From assembly GCA_019802505.1 (NCBI GenBank), contig JAFMOC010000069.1:1203501-1267500 (forward strand): DNA of 64,000 nucleotides, read 5' to 3'. The stretch is from Corydoras sp. C115. Its lineage: Eukaryota > Chordata > Actinopteri > Siluriformes > Callichthyidae. The stretch's first letter is position 1, and each line of letters begins with the position of its first letter. This document shows, piece by piece, positions 53,009-62,394 of the stretch. Below the pieces are notes generated by a model. The model ran no database searches, was not told the DNA's origin, and saw only the letters and a list, made by a program, of their open reading frames with translations. The translations under genes and the position numbers were made by a program.

Positions 53009-53275
53009 TCACCACTCCTCAAGAGCGATTTTGATGGCAAGCAGCTCACGATCTCCAATACTATAATTACGTTCGGCAGCCGAACGTTTATGGGACAACA
53101 ATGCAATGGGATGTTGGTGAGACGTGTGTTCGGACCGCTGGGACAGCACGGCCCCGACCTCGGTGGCTGACGCATCCACCTCTACGATAAATTGCTGGTT
53201 AGGGTCGGAATATATAATAAGCGGGGCAGACGAAAACTTCTTCTTGAGGCATGCAAAAGCTTGATCGGCCTCCAA
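53009..53275 (-). pseudogene. Gypsy RNase H fragment
   Basis: The minus frame reads FSSAPLIIYSDPNQQFIVEV, then DASATEVGAVLSQR, HPIALLSHKRSAAERNYS and DRELLAIKIALEEW. This is the Ty3/Gypsy RNase H with its first catalytic Asp (VDAS) and Glu region (DRELLAI). The domain is cut after EEW; downstream sequence (52860-53008) is out of frame. Confidence 0.88.
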
Positions 53276-53311
53276 GGACCAGCTAGACGCTCGGGCTTGC
53301 CCTTTAACAAG

Positions 53312-54209
53312 TTAGAAAGGGATAGCAATGGTGCTGAAGGCTTTGATGAACCTTCGGTAGAAATTTGCAAAACAAAAAATTGCTGCAACTCTGGAATGGA
53401 AGTGGGCGCGGGCCATTCGAGAATGGCACTTACCTTGCCAGGGTCCATTTGGATTCCCTGGGCTGACAGGAGGTAGCAAAGGAACACTATCGAGGGTTGG
53501 TGGAACTGACATTTCTCTGCTTTGACATAAAGGTGGTGCTGCAACAGATGTTGCAGTAGGTTCGGACATGGGTGACATGGGTCTGGAGACTGGGCGAGTA
53601 AATTAGAATGTCGTAGATGTAGATGACTACAAAACTATCGAGAAAATCTTGTAGCACATCATTAATAAAGGCTTGGAACACCCCAGGAGCATTAGCAAGC
53701 CCAAACGGCATAACTAAACACTCATAGTGCCCCATAGCGGTAACAAACGCCGTCTTCCATTCGTCACCCCTCTTAATGCTTATTAGATTGTTTGCACACC
53801 TGAGGTCGAGTTTAGTAAAAACCCATGCTTCCTTGAGACTCTTTAGCATCGAAGGGACTAACGGAAGAGGGTACGTGCGTTTGCGGGTAACCGCATTGAG
53901 GGCACGGTAGTCGATGCATGGTTGGAGGCTGGAGTCCTTCTTGGGGACAAAAAAGAAACCCGATGCAATAACAGGATAAGCAGGGGGGGTAATAAAAAAA
54001 AGGTTAATTCTTCCACGTGTGGCACTCGATTGCATAACTAGGGGTTTAGTAGCGAGGGTGATACAACCCGGATGAAGAGGACGGCCATCTGCGGAACTGA
54101 CGCGGACCTTCGTTTGAAGGTCGGCGGTGGGCACGCCCCACCAACGTCCCGCTTGAATTGAAGAACTTCCTCTCTGAACCCGAGTCAGTTTGTTGACACA
54201 CGCCAGCAA
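53312..54209 (-). pseudogene. Gypsy reverse transcriptase, active site mutated
   Basis: Minus strand. In order: FFFVPKKDSSLQPCIDYRALN, YPLPLVPSMLKSL, FTKLDLRCANNLI (motif A Asp present), EWKTAFVTAMGHYECLVMPFGL, APGVFQAFINDVL, then VVIYIYDILIYS where YxDD is expected. The first Asp of the pair is Tyr (codons at 53610-53621), a single-base change. A frame shift near 53545 leads into the connection segment (VKAEKCQFHQPSIVFLCYLLS). The enzyme would be dead. Confidence 0.9.
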
Positions 54210-54218
54210 TAACTAATG

Positions 54219-54410
54219 TTATTGATAACACGCATGGCTTGATAACCACAGTGCTTCTGGGGTCGAGATTTTGCTCTTTTGGGGGCTTCTAGTCTCCCCG
54301 CGGTTCTCCGGACGAGTGGGGCAGGCAGCCAGAAGGAGATCCCTCGCTCCGCAGTACAAACACAGCCTAGTGCGCTCGCTCAAGGACAATCGGATTGCCT
54401 CCACCTGCAT
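54219..54410 (-). pseudogene. Gypsy nucleocapsid zinc-knuckle segment
   Basis: The minus frame has RLCLYCGARDLLLAACPTRP. Cys positions of a CCHC knuckle are kept (CLYC...C) but the Gly-His of the motif is replaced by Asp-Leu. The segment links Gag to the lost protease. Confidence 0.75.
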
Positions 54411-54841
54411 GGGAACCTCAGCCGCCGGTGACGTGGAAGCTGGAGGGGCATCGGGGAGCGGTTGCGTTCCCTCGTACGTGCTTGCAAAAGTTGATCGAAT
54501 CTGATGGCTGCGTCAATTAGGCCGGCCAGTGACATGTCCACATCCCGACACGCCAATTCAGTTTTGATTTCAGCTCGTAACCCCGCGTTCCAGCCACTGT
54601 GCGCCGCGAGCGTGCGAAATTCCAGTGCATAATCCGCCGCAGTGTGCGACCCCTGCCGTAGCTCAAGCAGCAGGTCCCCCGCTGAGCGTCCTTGGCGAGG
54701 ATGGAGGAATGTGTTTTTGAATAAGCACATGAAGAGGTCGAAATCACAAAGAGAGACCTGTAGCAAAAAGGTTTCACACACCCCAGGGTCTTCAGAGAAA
54801 CGGTCGGGTTCCGCGACAGGTAGCGGCGAGGTATCCGACAT
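54380..54841 (-). pseudogene. Gypsy Gag, internally deleted
   Basis: The minus-strand Met at 54839-54841 starts MSDTSPLPVAEPDRFSEDPG, then FLLQVSLCDFDLFMCLFKN, followed by ELRQGSHTAADYALEFRTLA and GLIDAAIRFDQLLQARTRER. The centre of the capsid-like domain is missing between FKN and the RQGS block, so it is far shorter than normal Gypsy Gag. The open frame extends upstream into LTR sequence because the untranslated leader is deleted. Confidence 0.85.
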
Positions 54842-54867
54842 GCGCGCATCCGCGCCACCTCCGATCG

Positions 54868-55093
54868 AACAAAACGAAAGTGTCGTTGGAGCGCGCAGTC
54901 TCATCCGAGGAAGCGACACACAGACTCGAGAGCAGAGCGACGCCGAAGGCTGGAGGACGTCAGTGCTAAAAGACGAAACTATGACAATAAAGCTGTTCAA
55001 ACACACGATAAACCAACACACTGTGGCTTTAGCAAAGCATGGTTATATAGAGGCGCTAATGACCCGGAGCAATCAACAGCTGTGGTTATAATA
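54868..55093 (-). mobile_element. Partial 5' LTR of the Gypsy element
   Basis: About 226 bp equivalent to 51035-51261 of the other LTR (CAAAACGAAAGTGTCGTTGG to CAACAGCTGTGGTTATAAT). The U3 start and the end adjoining the primer site are missing. Differences, including small indels, date this as an old insertion. Confidence 0.88.
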
Positions 55094-55791
55094 AAAGCTA
55101 AATCTAAAATATTATATCTATTGTGAAAATGTAGAATTAAGAATATGAAATTTTCCATATCCATACAAAATGAAACAATTCTAAGACAGCCTTACTTGTC
55201 GGCTTCACTTGTCCATTGCCAGGATCAGTGCAATGATTTGAATGCACATTTATCCTTAAGAAATTCTTCAGACTCTAAGGCTGCACACATGCATGAATTT
55301 TATCAGGCTGGTTTTTATTACAAGACAGTATGTGATATCTTTTAAGGGTGAGAGTGCTGGCTGTGGAGGTCCACAAACTGTGACTGGTCTGTGCAAAATT
55401 TATAGATGAAAATAAAAAAATACATTTGCAATCACAAAATGTTTTTCATATAATTTTTTCAGGTACTTCATGAATTTATTGGGTGTAATTAATATTTTAA
55501 AGTGGTAAATAATGTGTATATTCATATTTATGTAAGCAGTGTTTTATCATAACTGGAACTTTCTCTACAACTTAAAGACAGTACTGACCCAAGACTTCAA
55601 TCTTGACTTGATGGTAAAGAAGACTACGTGATCATAATCCATCAGTCTATATCAACTATAGCTTCTATTAGGTTAAAGTGATAGCTATATTTATAATATA
55701 AATACTAATACTAATAAGTTCAAGTTGGGGTTCATGCTGCCTGAGGAAAGTCTGGACAACATGACAGTAGGAAGTAAACTGTGCTGTTGTG
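55094..55791. other. Unassigned spacer
   Basis: AT-rich, nothing supported. Confidence 0.5.
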
Positions 55792-56160
55792 TAGGGCTGC
55801 AACAACGAATTGATAAAATCGATAAAAATCGATTATCCAAAGTATCGATAATGAATTTCCATTATCGATTTGTTGGGTTGCACTATTTCCGCGTTACTCG
55901 CAATGTCGTAACCGCTTACGTCACCTGCAGCGCTTCAATAACGCTGGAAACAAATGGCGGGTTGAACAGAATGAGGCGGAGTCTGCAAAACAAGTTGATA
56001 AATCGTACAAATGAGACACAGCCAACGCTGAAAACAAGCTTCCGTTTAAATCCAAACTGCGGGAGCTTCACCTGGCGATTCCACCTCACCGAGGAGCTAA
56101 CTCTCAAGCTCTGCGAACATGAACTGAGCTGCACGGAGATGATACATGATGACACATGAT
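55792..56160 (+). mobile_element. hAT-like element end and adjoining sequence
   Basis: Starts GTAGGGCTGCAACAACGAAT followed by repeated ATCGATAA motifs, the typical end of a fish hAT group. It continues with GC-richer DNA (CGTTACTCGCAATGTCGTAA, AACAAATGGCGGGTTGAACAG) that resembles the 5' region of such elements. No transposase motif and no opposite end within reach. Right limit arbitrary. Confidence 0.45.
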
Positions 56161-56955
56161 AACGGAGTACGTCCGTTATACGAATACGTCCGCAGTTCCC
56201 GGGACAGGTCCGTATTTCACGTCCTGTCCCGGGTTTTTTTAAAGTGAGGAAATGTCATGGTTTTTAAATGACCTTCATTGGATCATTAAATTTCCCGGCA
56301 CTGGGACACTGCGCACTGAGTCTGAGCTGCGTGTGAGTCCGCAAGCAACTCACAAGTTTGAAGCGCAAGTCTGTTTACAAAAGCGAGCCCTTAGCTTCAC
56401 ACATTTTGCAAAACACTACACACCATGATCTGCAAAACACTAAACACACTTGCATACAATAAACACAGAAATCTGTTATTAAGTCACTTTCTTGTCATTT
56501 ATAAACACTGACAAATTGCTTAAAAACAGTCACCAGGTGTACAGACACACAGGCGCGTAATTGGAGACACAACAATCAGGTAAAAGCACTATAAAAATTG
56601 ACAGGTACGTTACAGTTTACTGGAATTTCTCCAGATAAAATTACACAAAGCCTCTACACAAAATTTGTGTAATTTATAGACTAATCACATCGCCTATTAG
56701 CCATTATGTAATCATGTTTGATCCGCCGTGTGCAGCATTGAATGTTTTCGATCGCCTTAAGTTTGCTCAACTCTCCTCTCGCTACTCAAGTTTTAAATAA
56801 GGTAAATAGGTGTTTTGTGTCATTGCTGTAAAAGAGCATTTAGTTTTTTTTTTTGGCCATCCTTACAGTGCACTTATGCAAATCTATTAGAAGAATGCTT
56901 CAATCATTTGTCAGAGTATAAAAGATGCCTCTATTAACTGATAAAAGTGTGAGGC
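56161..56955. other. Unassigned spacer with a hairpin
   Basis: Contains the hairpin at 56198-56233. The AAAACACTACACACC-rich text at 56405-56470 may be an end of the IS630-type element that follows. Otherwise unassigned. Confidence 0.4.
56198..56233. repeat. Inverted repeat followed by a T run
   Basis: Arms CCCGGGACAGG (56198-56208) and CCTGTCCCGGG (56223-56233), 14-bp loop, then T7. It looks like a rho-independent terminator, but in a fish genome it is more likely part of a repeat. Confidence 0.85.
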
Positions 56956-56959
56956 AAGA

Positions 56960-58115
56960 TGATGGAGCGGCAGGAGCATAGAGGAAAAGTGAGAGTGAAA
57001 GGAGACCTAGCAGGTCGACGAAGATGAGGGGAAGGGGAGGGGGAAGTCAAAGATGAAGCAATCTTACAAATGAGATACATGCAACCATAGTGGACCATGT
57101 AGTCAAACATGGTCTATCCATGACTGAAGCTGGGCATCGTGTCCAGCTCAATTTGAGGTGCTTTACAGTAGCTTCTGTTGTTTAGACTTTTAGAGAGGAG
57201 AATAGATGAGTAACCATTACTTAGTTCTACAGTCATTAGGTATACTTTATGTTTTCAGTGATCACAGAAATGTGCAGCCTGTCCACAATCGACCGTGTTT
57301 TGAAATGACACCAGCTCAAGATGAAGCTGGTACGTCGGGTTCAATTTGAGTACAACTCTGATGATGTAAAGGTGCAACGATACCAATATGTGGATGCGAG
57401 TACAGCACCCTCTTAGTACCTTGCTTGGACAGTTCACTATTTACCTCAGTGTCTGAATGTAGGCCTTTTAACCAATATGGTAATTTTCTATTTTTCCAGA
57501 AAGTACTTGAACTGGATGCCAGTGCTGTTCCCTGTAAATATACTGTCATTAATAAGGCACGGTTCAACCTTCTTAAGATCAGGCGGTGAGGGAGGAACTT
57601 TATTGAAAACCATGCTATTGTCAATGTGGTGTAAACATCACTATGTGTGCTGCAGTTGGTCACTGTGAGACATCACCATGCACAACTTGGTCCTTTTAAC
57701 ACAGCTCATTTGGAATAATTTCTTGATGGACTCAAACCTCCTCAACCTCCCACAGGAAGAGGGATCAGAGCAGCCCTCCTATGTGGTCATTTGGGATAAT
57801 GTAAGTTTCCACTGGGCCGCTCTGGTCCATGACTGGTTCACTAACAATTCATAATTCGTTGTGCTGCACCTTCCACCATATTCCCCGTTTCTCAATCCAA
57901 AAGAGGAATTCTTTTCTGCATAGACTTGGAAAGTGTATGAACACAGATCCAGTGAGCATGTCACACTACTTCAAGCAATGGAGGAAGCATGTGTTGACAT
58001 CCATGCAGATGATTGTCAAGTATGTATTCACCGTGCAAGGCTTTTTTCCCCCCGTTGTTTACCAAGGGACATTATTGCAGCTGACGTAGATGAGGTCCTT
58101 ATCTATGCAAGATAA
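56960..58115 (+). pseudogene. IS630/Tc1-superfamily transposase, multiply broken
   Basis: Plus strand, many frame changes. MMERQEHRGKVRVKGDLAGR-like start (56961), then ATIVDHVVKHGLSMTEAGHR-type HTH (about 57085), an FTVASVV.TFREENR segment (57160-57200), STIDRVL near 57283, a KVLELDASA and KARFNL region at 57500-57570 replacing the first Asp block (VDEAGFNL-like), YVVIWDNVSFHWAALV near 57780-57825 (second Asp, WDN), LHLPPYSPFLNPKEEFFSA near 57862-57915 (third acidic residue) and a C-terminal frame LLQAMEEACVDIHADD to DVDEVLIYAR (57963-58115). The order fits a widespread fish transposase of this superfamily. At least six frame breaks make it inactive. Inverted ends not found. Confidence 0.7.
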
Positions 58116-58440
58116 ACAGAGAAACTGATTTTCCTTGTCTTTTTTCTCATTGCACTTACATGGTTGAAAATTAGTTTTAACAAAATACAACATACAGTAA
58201 ATAATTGTACATATACACATATAGTATATAGTACTGTAAATGCTATATTGGAAGGGGAAACCTACATCACAACAAATAAATGTAAAGAACATATTCCAAA
58301 CCACCACATTCCCATGGAATAGTATGTACAGTGTACATACTATTTAATTTGTACAGTGGCCTCAAGAAGTCAAAAACATACACAAACACCTCTGAACAAT
58401 ATATGATGCTATTCCAGGGAGCCTTATCAGCTCTGAGCTA
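58116..58440. other. Unassigned spacer with a small palindrome
   Basis: Arms AATAGTATGTAC and GTACATACTATT (58318-58329, 58333-58344) with a 3-bp centre. No other feature. Confidence 0.6.
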
Positions 58441-58990
58441 AGTAGAGTCTGCAGTATCTCTTTAAGTTCTGCTGCTGTAGTTAGTGATGCCGGAGTCACA
58501 TGCTGCACTGTGTCAATCAAACTCTGGTTATTACTTAAATGCTGTGCTTTATTAGCTGTAACTGCTTTTCCTGTTTGTTTCATTTGAAGTGTTGCCAATT
58601 TGGAGGTGTCTTCAGCTCTTCATCCATGACTCTGCCAAAACAATGTGGCTACGACTATTACTGGATGGAATCAGTAATTTTTTATTTTATACTGGATTTT
58701 ATTGGACTGCCAGTCCAGCAGCATGCTCTCAATGGACTAATATAGTTTTCCAATTGTTAAATATGAACAACTGATCACTATACAATCTGTACCTGGTTGT
58801 CCTACACTGTTGAAGCTGCCTGGCCGCTCAAGGAGGATAAATCCTGCACTGAGCCTTGGTTTCTTCCTTAAAATAACCGAGAGTTTTTTCTTGCCAGTGT
58901 CGCTTTGGCTTGCTCTTTGGGGGTTCAAAGGCTTACAAAACTACAAAGATGCTTTGACAATGTACTATTATAAAAAGCGCTAAATAAACA
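58441..58990 (+). mobile_element. L2-A LINE 3' UTR fragment
   Basis: Matches the L2-A 3' UTR: GTGATGCCGGAGTCACATGC, GCCTGGCCGCTCAAGGAGGA, TTGCCAGTGTCGCTTTGGCT, and TATAAAAAGCGCTAAATAAA at the end. Diverged with several indels. No coding part. Confidence 0.85.
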
Positions 58991-59266
58991 TCAACAACAT
59001 ACATACATCTTGGGCTTATATACAAAAAATAGTGCAAACAAAGACTATATAAAAGAAGAAAAGAAGAAAAAAAGCGGAAGGTAATTATGATAACTGTAAA
59101 AAATTCAAAGGAAGCCCACCCCCCCACCCCAAAATGCATCAACCACTAAGACACAGACAATAAATAAAGCAATACAAAAATACAAAATACTGAAGGAAAA
59201 TACTAAATAAAAATAAAATAGAATGAATAAAGATAAAAACTACAATACAAATAAAATAAATAAATA
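58991..59266. other. A-rich spacer
   Basis: Poly-purine and AAAT-rich. Nothing recognised. Confidence 0.5.
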
Positions 59267-59350
59267 ATTAATTAATTAATTAATTAATTAATTAATTAAT
59301 TAATTAATTAATTAATTAATTAATTAAATAATAATAATAATAATAATAAA
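59267..59350. repeat. (ATTA)n and (ATA)n microsatellite
   Basis: About fifteen ATTA units followed by about eight ATA units, directly before the LTR array. Confidence 0.95.
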
Positions 59351-59366
59351 AAAGCCCTTAATAAAC

Positions 59367-59814
59367 TGTCACAGGTGCCTGGGGCACCTGTCCCTCGTTT
59401 GGGTCCTTAATTGCTTTAGCTGGGTGATTGGTTTGTTTTTGTGCACGTGTTCAGTTGGTTTTGTATTTAGTCTTCGTTTCCCTTCTCTTCGGCGCACGTC
59501 TTTGTTTGTGGTTATTATGCCCTATGTTATTGTATTCGTTCTGTTCCCCCCTTTCCCGTCACCAATTTTTAATAAATTCTAGTTTTGGCTTTTATCCCGG
59601 TGTCTCTTGGACTCTCCTTCCGCGTTCAACCACGGTACGGCGCTGCGCACCTTCTTCGCGCAGGTCGTATTTCATGGGAGCGTTTCCGCGGACCGACGCA
59701 CGCATTATTCCCCGCGTGGTCAGTGCCCGGGAAGCACTCACTAGGCGTGAGCGGTTGTACGCTATTCATCCGCGTAGCCGCCCTCTTCCGGGGAAAGACG
59801 GACATCTCATAACA
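59367..59814 (+). mobile_element. LTR 1 of the tandem element
   Basis: 448 bp, starts TGTCACAGGTGCCTGGGGCA with a palindromic GGTGCC-TGG-GGCACC, and ends GACATCTCATAACA. TTTTTAATAAATTC (poly(A) signal) near 59565. Confidence 0.88.
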
Positions 59815-60233
59815 GAAAGACGTGCCAAACCATCGGGAGAGTTCCGGACACCAGGGGTCACCCACCGCTGAGTCGGAGGACCAGAGGCCGCACCGCTAAG
59901 GAAGCCGAGCACCAGGGACCGCCTACCGCCGAGTCTGGGCGCCAGGGACCGCTCCATTACCGACCCCGAGCACCAGGGTCCGCCAGCCGCAGACTCTGAG
60001 CAACAGGGGCGCAATCCTCGCCTCGCAGCAAGAGGACGCCGATCCGCGCTCCGCAGCGAGATGACGTGCTCCACGATGTCAGCAGGGGGCAGCCAGAAGG
60101 CTTCACCGCCAGAGGGACCTTTTCCCCCACCCTTTTTGTTTTTTCGCGAGAACTGTTTATTGTTATTATTATTATTATTTTTTTTTTTTTGTTGGGTCGC
60201 TTCCCTTTTAGCGCGACCCTTGGGGTGGGGGTA
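59815..60233 (+). other. Internal region 1
   Basis: Non-coding. It contains a degenerate repeat of about 30 bp built on GAGCACCAGGGACCGCC, a T11 run near 60180, and a terminal purine tract. Confidence 0.75.
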
Positions 60234-60698
60234 TGTCACAGGTGCCTGGGGCACCTGTCCCTCGTTTGGGTCCTTAATTGCTTTAGCTGGGTGATTGGTT
60301 TGTTTTTGTGCACGGGTTCAGTTGGTTTTGTATTTAGTCTTCGTTTCCCATCTCTTCGGCGCACGTCTTTGTTTGTGGTTATTATGCCCTATGTTATTGT
60401 GTTCATTCTGTTCCCCCCTTTCTGTTGGTGTCCCGTCACCAATTTTTAATAAATTCTAGTTTTGGCTTTTATCCCGGCGTCTCTCGGACTCTCCTTCCGC
60501 GTTCAACCACAGTACGGCGCTGCGCACCTTCTTCGCGCAGGTCGTATTTCGTGGGAGCGTTTCCGCGGACCGACGCACGCATTATTCCCCGCGTGGTTGC
60601 CCGTTATTGCCCGGGAAGCACTCATTAGGCGTGAGCGGTTGTACGCTATTCCTCCGCGTAGCCGCCCTCTTCCGGGGAAAGACGGACATCTCATAACA
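60234..60698 (+). mobile_element. LTR 2 of the tandem element
   Basis: 465 bp, same ends as LTR 1 and few substitutions. It has small insertions such as TGTTGGTG near 60423 and a GTTGCCCGTTATTGCC variant near 60596. Confidence 0.88.
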
Positions 60699-60955
60699 GA
60701 AAGACGTGCCAAACCATCGGGAGAGTTCCGGACACCAGGGGTCACCCACCGCTGAGTCGGAGGACCAGAGGCCGCACCACTGAGGAAGCCAAGCACCAGG
60801 GATCGCCTACTGCCGAGTCTGGGCGCTAGGGACCGCTCCATTACCGACCCGAGCACCAGGGTCCGCCAGCCGCAGACTCCGAGCAACAGGGGCGCTATCC
60901 ACGCTATTCCTCCGCGTAGCCGCCCTCTTCCGGGGAAAGACGGACATCGGTAACA
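60699..60955 (+). other. Internal region 2 (partial) and LTR 3 end
   Basis: Repeats about 200 bp of internal region 1 to CAACAGGGGCGCTATCC, then jumps to the last 56 bp of an LTR (ACGCTATTCCTCCGCGTAGC to CGGACATCGGTAACA). Confidence 0.8.
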
Positions 60956-61027
60956 TAAATAATAATAATACTAATAATTGTTCAGAGTATGTTTTATTCC
61001 AGAGTGATGTTACATCCCTCGAAGTAC

Positions 61028-61724
61028 CTAAGAACAGGTAGCCAAGTTTTTTTGAAAACTCTGCAGAGTTCCCGTCCTGTATGACCGTAGTTTTTCAAGT
61101 TTAATATTGCCTAGAATCTCCTGGAGCCACCGATTATGGGTAGGTGGGGTAGAGAGTTTCCAATTAAAGAGAATTGCTCTTCTGGCCAGCAGAGTATCAA
61201 AGGCGATCACACGCTGTTTTGTTGCTGCAGCATGGTGGTTCGGAAGTATGCAAAACAGGGCCGTGATTATGTTAATGTCTATTGAAATTTCTAGTGCTTG
61301 ATTTAATGTCCTGAAAACCACAGCCCAAAAGGCATTTAACATGCTACAGGACCAAAACATGTGTAAATGGTCTGCTGGTGAGTGGCCACACCCAGGACAA
61401 GAATCCGACCTCCCTGGGATTATTCTTGCCAATTTGGCATTCGTAAAATTTAATCTGTGGACCACTTTAAACTGAATCAAACAAGATTGAGGAGGTGTGG
61501 ACCCTGCTCAAAATGAGCGCCCACCATTCGTCAGGGATGAATACAGCTAAATCCTCCTCGCAGACGGATTTTAGAGCATTAGAAGGGACAGTGTCTGTCC
61601 AGCAAGTGATATATTCAATATAAATTGAAGAAATTAACTTTTGTTGAGAAGATTTAAGGGATAGAATGCAGTCTAGTTTGTTTTCGGGTGGGCGACGAGG
61701 AAAGAAAGGGAAAATCCAAGACAA
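61028..61724 (-). pseudogene. L1-like ORF2, C-terminal part
   Basis: Two overlapping minus-strand frames. The distal one starts SWIFPFFPRRPPENKLDCIL and contains DEWWALILSRVHTSS. The terminal one has FKVVHRLNFTNAKLARII, the zinc-finger-like CPGCGHSPADHLHMFWSC and TKQRVIAFDTLLARRAILFNWK to a stop at 61028. A frameshift near 61475 separates them. The Cys-His cluster is the usual C-terminal motif of L1 ORF2 proteins. Confidence 0.8.
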
Positions 61725-61808
61725 AATGCCTAATTTGAAAAAAAATGAAACAGGTGGGAATTGGGTAAGTCATATTTGACCATCAGTAAAGTAAAGGACA
61801 GAAAAGTA

Positions 61809-62391
61809 CCGTATTTTCCGAACTATAAGGCGCACCTAAAAGCCTAAAATTTTCCCAGAAATCGGACGTGGGCCTTATAATCCGGTGAGCCTTATACGTG
61901 TACTGAGTTCCAAAATCTATAAAAGTATTGTTGTACGACCTTGAGGTTTTTTCCACACATCATCGTCACTGCTGACATCTCACAGAAAAGCCGAGTGAAG
62001 AAAATTAATTCGGAGCATTCTGGGGGGATTAAATAAAGAACTCCAACCGCTGGACATTGGCGTAAACAGGGCGTTTAAAGTTAAGTTGCGTGGGGTGGCG
62101 TGGGAGCGATGGATGATAGACGGCGAACACACGTTTACTAAAACTCGGGAGGGAGCGGCGGGTGAGTTACGCCACCGTCTGTGAATGGATTGTGGATGCC
62201 TGGGCTAAGGTTTCTGCTGTAACCGTTGTCCGAGCTTTCACGAAAGCCGGCATCATTGCTGACGGACTCAGACATCGATGAGAGATGGTTCCCGCAGTGC
62301 TCGATAGTGAAGCCTTATATGTGGGTCAAATACAGAAATAGACCCCATAATTCAGACTGCGCCTTATAATACGGTGCGCCTTATGGTCCGG
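61809..62391 (+). mobile_element. pogo/Tigger-like deletion derivative
   Basis: Ends CCGTATTTTCCGAACTATAA and complement of CCGGACCATAAGGCGCACC form inverted termini rich in AAGGCGCAC. TA dinucleotides flank it (61807-61808, 62392-62393) within L1 sequence that reads across once one is removed. The interior keeps a piece of transposase (next entry). About 583 bp, internally deleted. Confidence 0.8.
62056..62280 (+). pseudogene. pogo-type transposase C-terminal remnant
   Basis: Plus strand, two frames. The first reads NRAFKVKLRGVAWERWMIDG then EHTFTKT. After a slip near 62155 it reads SYATVCEWIVDAWAKVSAVT and VVRAFTKAGIIADG. This resembles the region just after the last catalytic residue of pogo/Tigger-class DDE transposases, with conserved W and A-W-x-x-V patterns. 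The catalytic core and DNA-binding part are absent. Confidence 0.6.
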
Positions 62392-62394
62392 TAC

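Larger units (their letters stand above)
50845..55093 (-). mobile_element. Chromodomain Ty3/Gypsy retrotransposon, decayed
   Basis: Minus strand order from the right: partial 5' LTR (54868-55093), Gag (54380-54841), zinc knuckle, RT, RNase H, integrase with C-terminal chromodomain (51373), and a full 3' LTR (50845-51322). The protease is not recognisable. The 5' LTR lacks both the U3 end and the U5/primer-site side, so replication is impossible. Gag also has an internal deletion and pol has several frameshifts. Confidence 0.92.
59367..60955 (+). mobile_element. Tandem non-autonomous LTR retrotransposon (LTR-int-LTR-int-LTR)
   Basis: Two nearly identical LTRs (59367-59814 and 60234-60698), each followed by the same internal sequence beginning GAAAGACGTGCCAAACCATC. 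A third, partial LTR end (about 60899-60955) closes the array. A purine-rich GGGGTGGGGGTA precedes LTR2 as a polypurine tract should. The flanks TAAAC/TAAAT (59362-59366, 60956-60960) look like a decayed 5-bp duplication. The internal region is only 419 bp and has no Gag or Pol, so this is a TRIM-like element. Confidence 0.85.

Noticed and set aside
56198..56240. Rho-independent terminator
   Set aside because: The form fits, but the surroundings are vertebrate repeats with no bacterial gene nearby.
59766..60254. 162-codon minus-strand frame with an Asn run
   Set aside because: Antisense of LTR and internal sequence of the TRIM-like element; the Asn run is the T-rich microsatellite.
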